64,000 nt of DNA. Source: Psettodes erumei. Taxonomy: Eukaryota > Chordata > Actinopteri > Pleuronectiformes > Psettodidae. Positions 60,901-64,000 of the stretch are shown here, piece by piece. The notes beneath the pieces are model-generated. The model was given only the letters and a program-made list of their open reading frames with translations. It was not told the DNA's origin and did not search any database. The position numbers were made by a program, and so were the translations under genes. Where the stretch lies: assembly GCA_016785225.1 (NCBI GenBank), contig JAFBJZ010000612.1, positions 124,001-188,000 on the forward strand, in the 5' to 3' direction. Numbering within the stretch: position 1 is the stretch's first letter; each line of letters begins with the position of its first letter.

Positions 60901-63900
60901 GTAGTTTGTGATTCAGTAGCTTTCCTGAATCACTAATCTATTACTGCATATCTCGTGGTTATTTGTCTTGAATAAATTACTCTCTTAATACAAAAAAACA
61001 TGTCCTCCATGTTCACAAAGCTCAAAACTGACAACACTGTGACAGCACCAAGGCTGCTCCATGGTTTCCCCTTTCACAACCAAAAACTAAAAACCCTCTG
61101 TATTACAAACCCCAATGTCCCTCAGCAGACTACCTCAGTCCTCCACCTCGACACATCAAGCTCAACAGACTGAACAAACAGTGCTTTGACAACGGATAAT
61201 GGCGGTTTGTCTTTTTTTGACTGTTAACAATATTTACTTCCTGGTTGATGAGCTCCGGGTCACTGTTATCGTCTACCTCTGAGGCGGCCAGTTCATAGCC
61301 ATCAGGGTTCATGGAGGCCAGAATATGGATGCGGGTTGTATTGATGATGGTCTGAATTCGATGGTTCCCCAGGTTGTACTCTGAACAGAGGTACTGGGCC
61401 AGGTAGATGAGCAGCTGGCGGCCCAGCACCTCATTGCCATGCATGTTGCCCACCAACTTGATCTCTGGCTCCACTACGGTTCACAGACAGATCCGAACAT
61501 GATTAAAGCTCATTGACTTTGGCCACTCTGGGGCAACTGAAAAAGCTGCAAACACAGTGACTTATTATCCCTTTCGACAGCTGTTGTGGTTGATGTGCTG
61601 GAAAATACATACACATATATAACAAAGCATTAACTTTCATTCGGAGTTGTGTTTCTGGTTAACTATGTCTTCACTCTCACTCACCGTTTCACTTAATTCA
61701 CTATCATAATTCACTATCATCACCAACCAGTAAACAATTACTTTATGTCTACTGTTTGGGGCCAAGCAGGATGTGTACACTGACTTTAAATCAAATTAAA
61801 AACAATGAGCTGAACGGCAATAAAATGCTTTCTAGCACTGATTTGGTTGATGATTCTCCAAGGGTTTGTGGCTACAAATGACCCCCTGTCACATCACATG
61901 TAGTCATGTGATCCAAGGTTGATATAAACATATTTACTGGTGCAGCTTTTGCCTGGTAAGATTGTATGGTTGAATTAATTGTCTTTATATCCATTAACAA
62001 ATAAATGATTGAGACAGCATGTAGCCTCTGATTCACACCAGCATCACTGTTAGTGCTATTGTTTTTTCCACAAACCACTCTTGAGGAAGGGTCAATTGGG
62101 CTGGGTTCACCTGGCTCCTGGCTCATCTCCACATTCATCAAAGAAACTGTGATAAGCTGAACGTATTCTACTTCATTAGCACTGAAGGTAGCAATTACCT
62201 CATCAATACACATTAGTTAAAGAGACCAGATAAGAGATAAAAAGAGAGTGAGTATTGGATTTCATCACTGACATTCACCATGTAATCAGAAACACAACTC
62301 CAAACAAAGGCTGATGTTGCTCTGTATTTGCTGGATGTGCGAATAAGCAAACTGTTTCCCGACACTTTCACAATATCAACTAAATAAGGCGATAATATGC
62401 CAATGTCATGATCACATCTTGTTTCCAAAGACAAACATAGAATATTAAGAAGACAAATTTTGCACAGGATATGAATTACACTGCAGTTTCTTACTCACGT
62501 AGCTCATGCTGCCCAGGGTTGTTGGTGAACTCAATAACCAGCAAATCCCTGCCCTCAGTGCTGCGTCCGATGCTGTAGACGTGAGAGATATGGGAACACT
62601 TGGCTGCTGTTCTCTTCAGTAAGCTGTACATCTGGGCGTTGGAGGTGTAGGTGAACTGGATGATGGTGCTGGGTTCCTCAGGAGAGAGGCTGGACATTGT
62701 TAGCTCTTGTCTGGCTGGAGGAGGAACACCGGGATTTAGGGAAGGAGAGACGAGCGCTTTGTTTCACAGGCAGTACAGAAGACATTGTGACCTTTACCTC
62801 TCATCCCTGCCAGTGGGTCAAAGCAGCCCTCTTGGTCACTGGCAAAGAAGCGGTCACAGTCGAGAAAGTAGGGCCAGGCCATTTCAATGGCCTCAAAGGC
62901 ATGAATACAGTCCTTCCTCAGCGCGTCGCATGTGCTGCGACACGGTTTGATCATCTTGTCATTCTGGCAGGGTGAGGCCAGCACGGAGCAGCCCACAAGA
63001 CGTATCTCAGGGGAGCACTCCCCATTGAGCAGGCCATGGATGACACTAAGGAGGAGATACTCTGCCCCTGATTCAGCCTCCAGACGAGTCCGGTGGCCAA
63101 GGATGTTTGGGAATATGGTTCTGGAGCAGCAATGTTTTAAAAGCAGGATTTAAAAACAACACCCACAGTCAGCTGTCGAGAACTTAAAAAGGAAATGTAG
63201 ATCAAAAGAATAAAATGGCTTTAAATGTATGTATGGATAATGTTTTCAACTGGCACTGATCTCTTCACTCCCCCACTTTAGTACCAACCTCCGTGACCCA
63301 CCTGGAGTACTCCATATCGTTACAGTAGCCCAGGTTCAGCTCTGTGCAGGTAGCTACGGGTAGAGAGAAACCATGGTGAGTCAGTGGTTGAAAAAGGATG
63401 TGTTTCCTCATAGTTCACTGAGTTAAACAGCTTTTCTTCTGTTGTTGTGGGGTTATTGCCAGTATTGGTATCACTAGTTCTGAACTGTACCTGTCACACT
63501 TTTAAATCAGCTGTTAAAAACACCACAATCTATTGCAAAACTGCTACCTGACTTAGCACCTGGTGTTGTAAATTGGAAAAGCAAGGTCTGGGATGTTTTC
63601 AACATTATAAATTCAAAAGCCCTGCAGATTGAGCTCCAGTGCAACAGCTGTTTTCCCCCCTCAGACCGGGGGCCTGTTTCATCTTGCAGAGGCACTTGGT
63701 ATTTCAAAAACTTTGGTTATCTAGCCCTGAAGGTCAGGTGGTGGCCTGAAAATTCAACTAAGGGCACATTTTTAACAGAGCCATTCCCAAATGAAACTTT
63801 AAGACTTACTTCTAATGACCTATGCCATCATCAAAATTGCACAAAAGGTTAAAAAAATATCAAATCAATCAATCAATCTACTCACGTTTTTCTTCGTGTA

Positions 63901-63918
63901 CGTTGTTGCTGCATTTTC
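57764..63918 (-). CDS. cpz: Carboxypeptidase Z, 12 exons, 5' end outside window
   Basis: CPZ is a secreted, matrix-associated M14 (N/E subfamily) zinc carboxypeptidase that removes C-terminal Arg/Lys and binds Wnt through a Frizzled-type domain. Twelve exons on the - strand join in frame to 621 codons; with a signal-peptide exon beyond 64000 the length fits the family (about 650 aa). Numbering from the first whole codon: Frizzled cysteine-rich domain about 2-130; carboxypeptidase domain about 150-472; transthyretin-like domain 473-554; tail 555-621 containing EKPWWWNYF and ending HWLLRNV, a CPZ signature. Active-site residues are all present: zinc ligands His219 and Glu222 (MHGNE) and His351 (SLHGGE), substrate-binding Arg255 (NTTRIH) and Asn293-Arg294 (DLNRNFPD), and catalytic Glu443 (EITVELGC). 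It is therefore predicted to be active, unlike CPX proteins. Introns follow GT-AG and phases agree at every junction. Confidence 0.95.
58082..58227 (-). CDS. cpz: cpz exon (146 nt, transthyretin-like domain end)
   Basis: Encodes EDGDYWRLLNPGTH to AGRVDFVLEK. Acceptor CCCTCCAG; the donor GTTTGA is weak but is the only one that joins in frame. Confidence 0.92.
58456..58555 (-). CDS. cpz: cpz exon (100 nt, transthyretin-like domain start)
   Basis: Encodes VHRGIKGVVKDVDGNGIKGA to RKDVTS plus one base. VHRGIKG is the conserved opening of the transthyretin-like domain in this subfamily. Confidence 0.95.
58786..58925 (-). CDS. cpz: cpz exon (140 nt, catalytic glutamate)
   Basis: Encodes MSDFNYLHTNC, EITVELGC with the catalytic Glu, and ends LLSFLES. 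Acceptor GTCACACAG, donor GTAAGT. Confidence 0.95.
59036..59171 (-). CDS. cpz: cpz exon (136 nt)
   Basis: Encodes VLKHLARTYADAHATM to GALWYSFAG plus one base. Acceptor ATGCTCAG, donor GTGAGT. Confidence 0.93.
59306..59464 (-). CDS. cpz: cpz exon (159 nt, third zinc ligand)
   Basis: Encodes 53 whole codons from VAPETYAVMKWI to FSPTPDEQ, including SASLHGGELVVSYPFDF with the third zinc-binding His. Phase 0 at both ends. Confidence 0.95.
59570..59731 (-). CDS. cpz: cpz exon (162 nt, substrate-binding region)
   Basis: Encodes 54 whole codons with GRANAQNIDLNRNFPDLT (Asn-Arg substrate binding) and HIPIPDAYWFGK. Phase 0 at both ends. Confidence 0.95.
59732..61276 (-). other. cpz: cpz largest intron
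   Basis: 1545 nt. It contains a short GAT trinucleotide repeat at 59793-59812 and otherwise unremarkable AT-rich sequence. No nested gene was recognised. Confidence 0.85.
61277..61473 (-). CDS. cpz: cpz exon (197 nt, first zinc-binding motif)
   Basis: Encodes GNMHGNEVLGR (zinc ligands His and Glu), NTTRIH and SMNPDGYE. The donor GAG|GTAGAC was chosen because it gives the family's usual 16-residue spacing between GYE and the next Gly-Arg. A second in-frame donor (GTAAAT) lies 39 nt further on, ending an exon at 61238. Confidence 0.9.
61474..62498 (-). other. cpz: cpz intron
   Basis: 1025 nt between the GTGAGT donor at 62498 and the acceptor at 61474. Open frames inside it lack family similarity and end at stops; nothing else is seen. 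Confidence 0.85.
62499..62714 (-). CDS. cpz: cpz exon (216 nt, linker and start of peptidase domain)
   Basis: Encodes the linker and the peptidase start, with YSIGRSTEGRDLLVIEF and NNPGQHEL. The acceptor CCTCCTCCAG at 62715 gives a 71-codon exon in phase; an AG eight nt further on is a weaker alternative. Confidence 0.88.
62798..63120 (-). CDS. cpz: cpz exon (323 nt, main Frizzled domain)
   Basis: Encodes most of the cysteine-rich domain, including IFPNILGHR, GAEYLLLSV, and MAWPYFLDC near its end, with the conserved cysteines. Acceptor GCTGCTCCAG, donor GTAAAG. Confidence 0.93.
63302..63353 (-). CDS. cpz: cpz exon (52 nt, Frizzled domain)
   Basis: Encodes TCTELNLGYCNDMEYS plus split codons (enters phase 1, leaves phase 2). 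Acceptor ACCCGTAG, donor GTGGGT. Confidence 0.88.
63354..63885 (-). other. cpz: cpz intron
   Basis: 532 nt between the microexon and the 52-nt exon. ATCAATCAATCAATC just inside its 5' end is a short tandem repeat. Nothing else is seen. Confidence 0.85.
63886..63918 (-). CDS. cpz: cpz exon (33-nt microexon, start of Frizzled domain)
   Basis: Encodes KCSNNVHEEK plus split codons at both ends (phase 1 on both sides). Flanked by TTTCACAG and GTGAGT. It brings the first visible cysteine of the Frizzled domain. Confidence 0.85.
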
Positions 63919-64000
63919 CTGTGAAAGAGAACAAAGTTGGAAGCATGGAAGCATCAGTGATGCGCAAATTAAACGCTAGGGGGCGACATCTTCAAAAAAC

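Noticed and set aside
1..64000. CRISPR arrays, bacterial operons, phage or integrated virus genes
   Set aside because: No spaced direct repeats, ribosome-binding sites or long intronless viral frames were seen. The window is ordinary vertebrate DNA.

Overview
This is vertebrate nuclear DNA, most likely from a spiny-rayed (percomorph) teleost fish. The evidence is multi-exon genes with GT-AG introns, long CA/GT microsatellites, a dead Tc1-like transposon, fish-type interspersed repeats built on TTAGCATGCTAA words, and an intact hmx4 (SOHo-type) gene, a paralogue kept in fish and birds but lost in placental mammals. The species cannot be resolved from the sequence. There are no bacterial features, CRISPR arrays or operons.

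Three protein-coding genes can be supported. Two are tandem NK-like homeobox genes of the HMX family on the + strand: hmx1 (10551-10851 joined to 12319-12941, 307 aa) and hmx4 (14785-15007 joined to 15182-15756, 265 aa). Each has two exons, a phase-1 intron, an N-terminal eh1-like Groucho-binding motif in exon 1 and the homeodomain in exon 2. The third is cpz, carboxypeptidase Z, on the - strand (63918 down to 57764). Twelve exons lie in the window and the signal-peptide exon is beyond the right edge. The exons encode a Frizzled-type cysteine-rich domain, an M14 zinc carboxypeptidase domain with every catalytic residue I could check, a transthyretin-like domain and a Trp-rich tail. HMX1-CPZ linkage is also found in mammals, which supports calling this the hmx1/hmx4 locus and not hmx2/hmx3.

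Layout: 1-10.2 kb is non-coding upstream DNA with many microsatellites, a Tc1 remnant at 4.5-5.15 kb and a possible CTCF-type site at 8.17 kb. From 10.2 to 15.8 kb is the CpG-rich hmx1-hmx4 cluster. From 15.8 to 56.1 kb is a gene desert of about 40 kb with no recognisable exon. It holds several blocks that read like conserved regulatory DNA: clusters of TAATTA, HMX-type AGCAATTA, PBX/HOX-type TGATTGAT and MEIS-type TGACAG words, and perfect palindromes. A CpG-rich island with a CCAAT-TATA arrangement but no gene sits at 56.16-56.78 kb, next to a CTCF-like motif at 56.99 kb. cpz fills the rest.

The two homeobox genes are expected to be transcriptional regulators of eye, ear, cranial ganglia and craniofacial mesenchyme, and the desert is the natural place for their distal enhancers. 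In mammals a distal conserved element between Hmx1 and Cpz drives pinna and lateral facial expression. cpz encodes a secreted, matrix-associated enzyme that binds Wnt ligands, and is probably a bystander of the hmx regulatory domain. Exon boundaries were derived by hand from splice sites, reading frame and family similarity; regulatory calls rest on motifs alone and are given low confidence.
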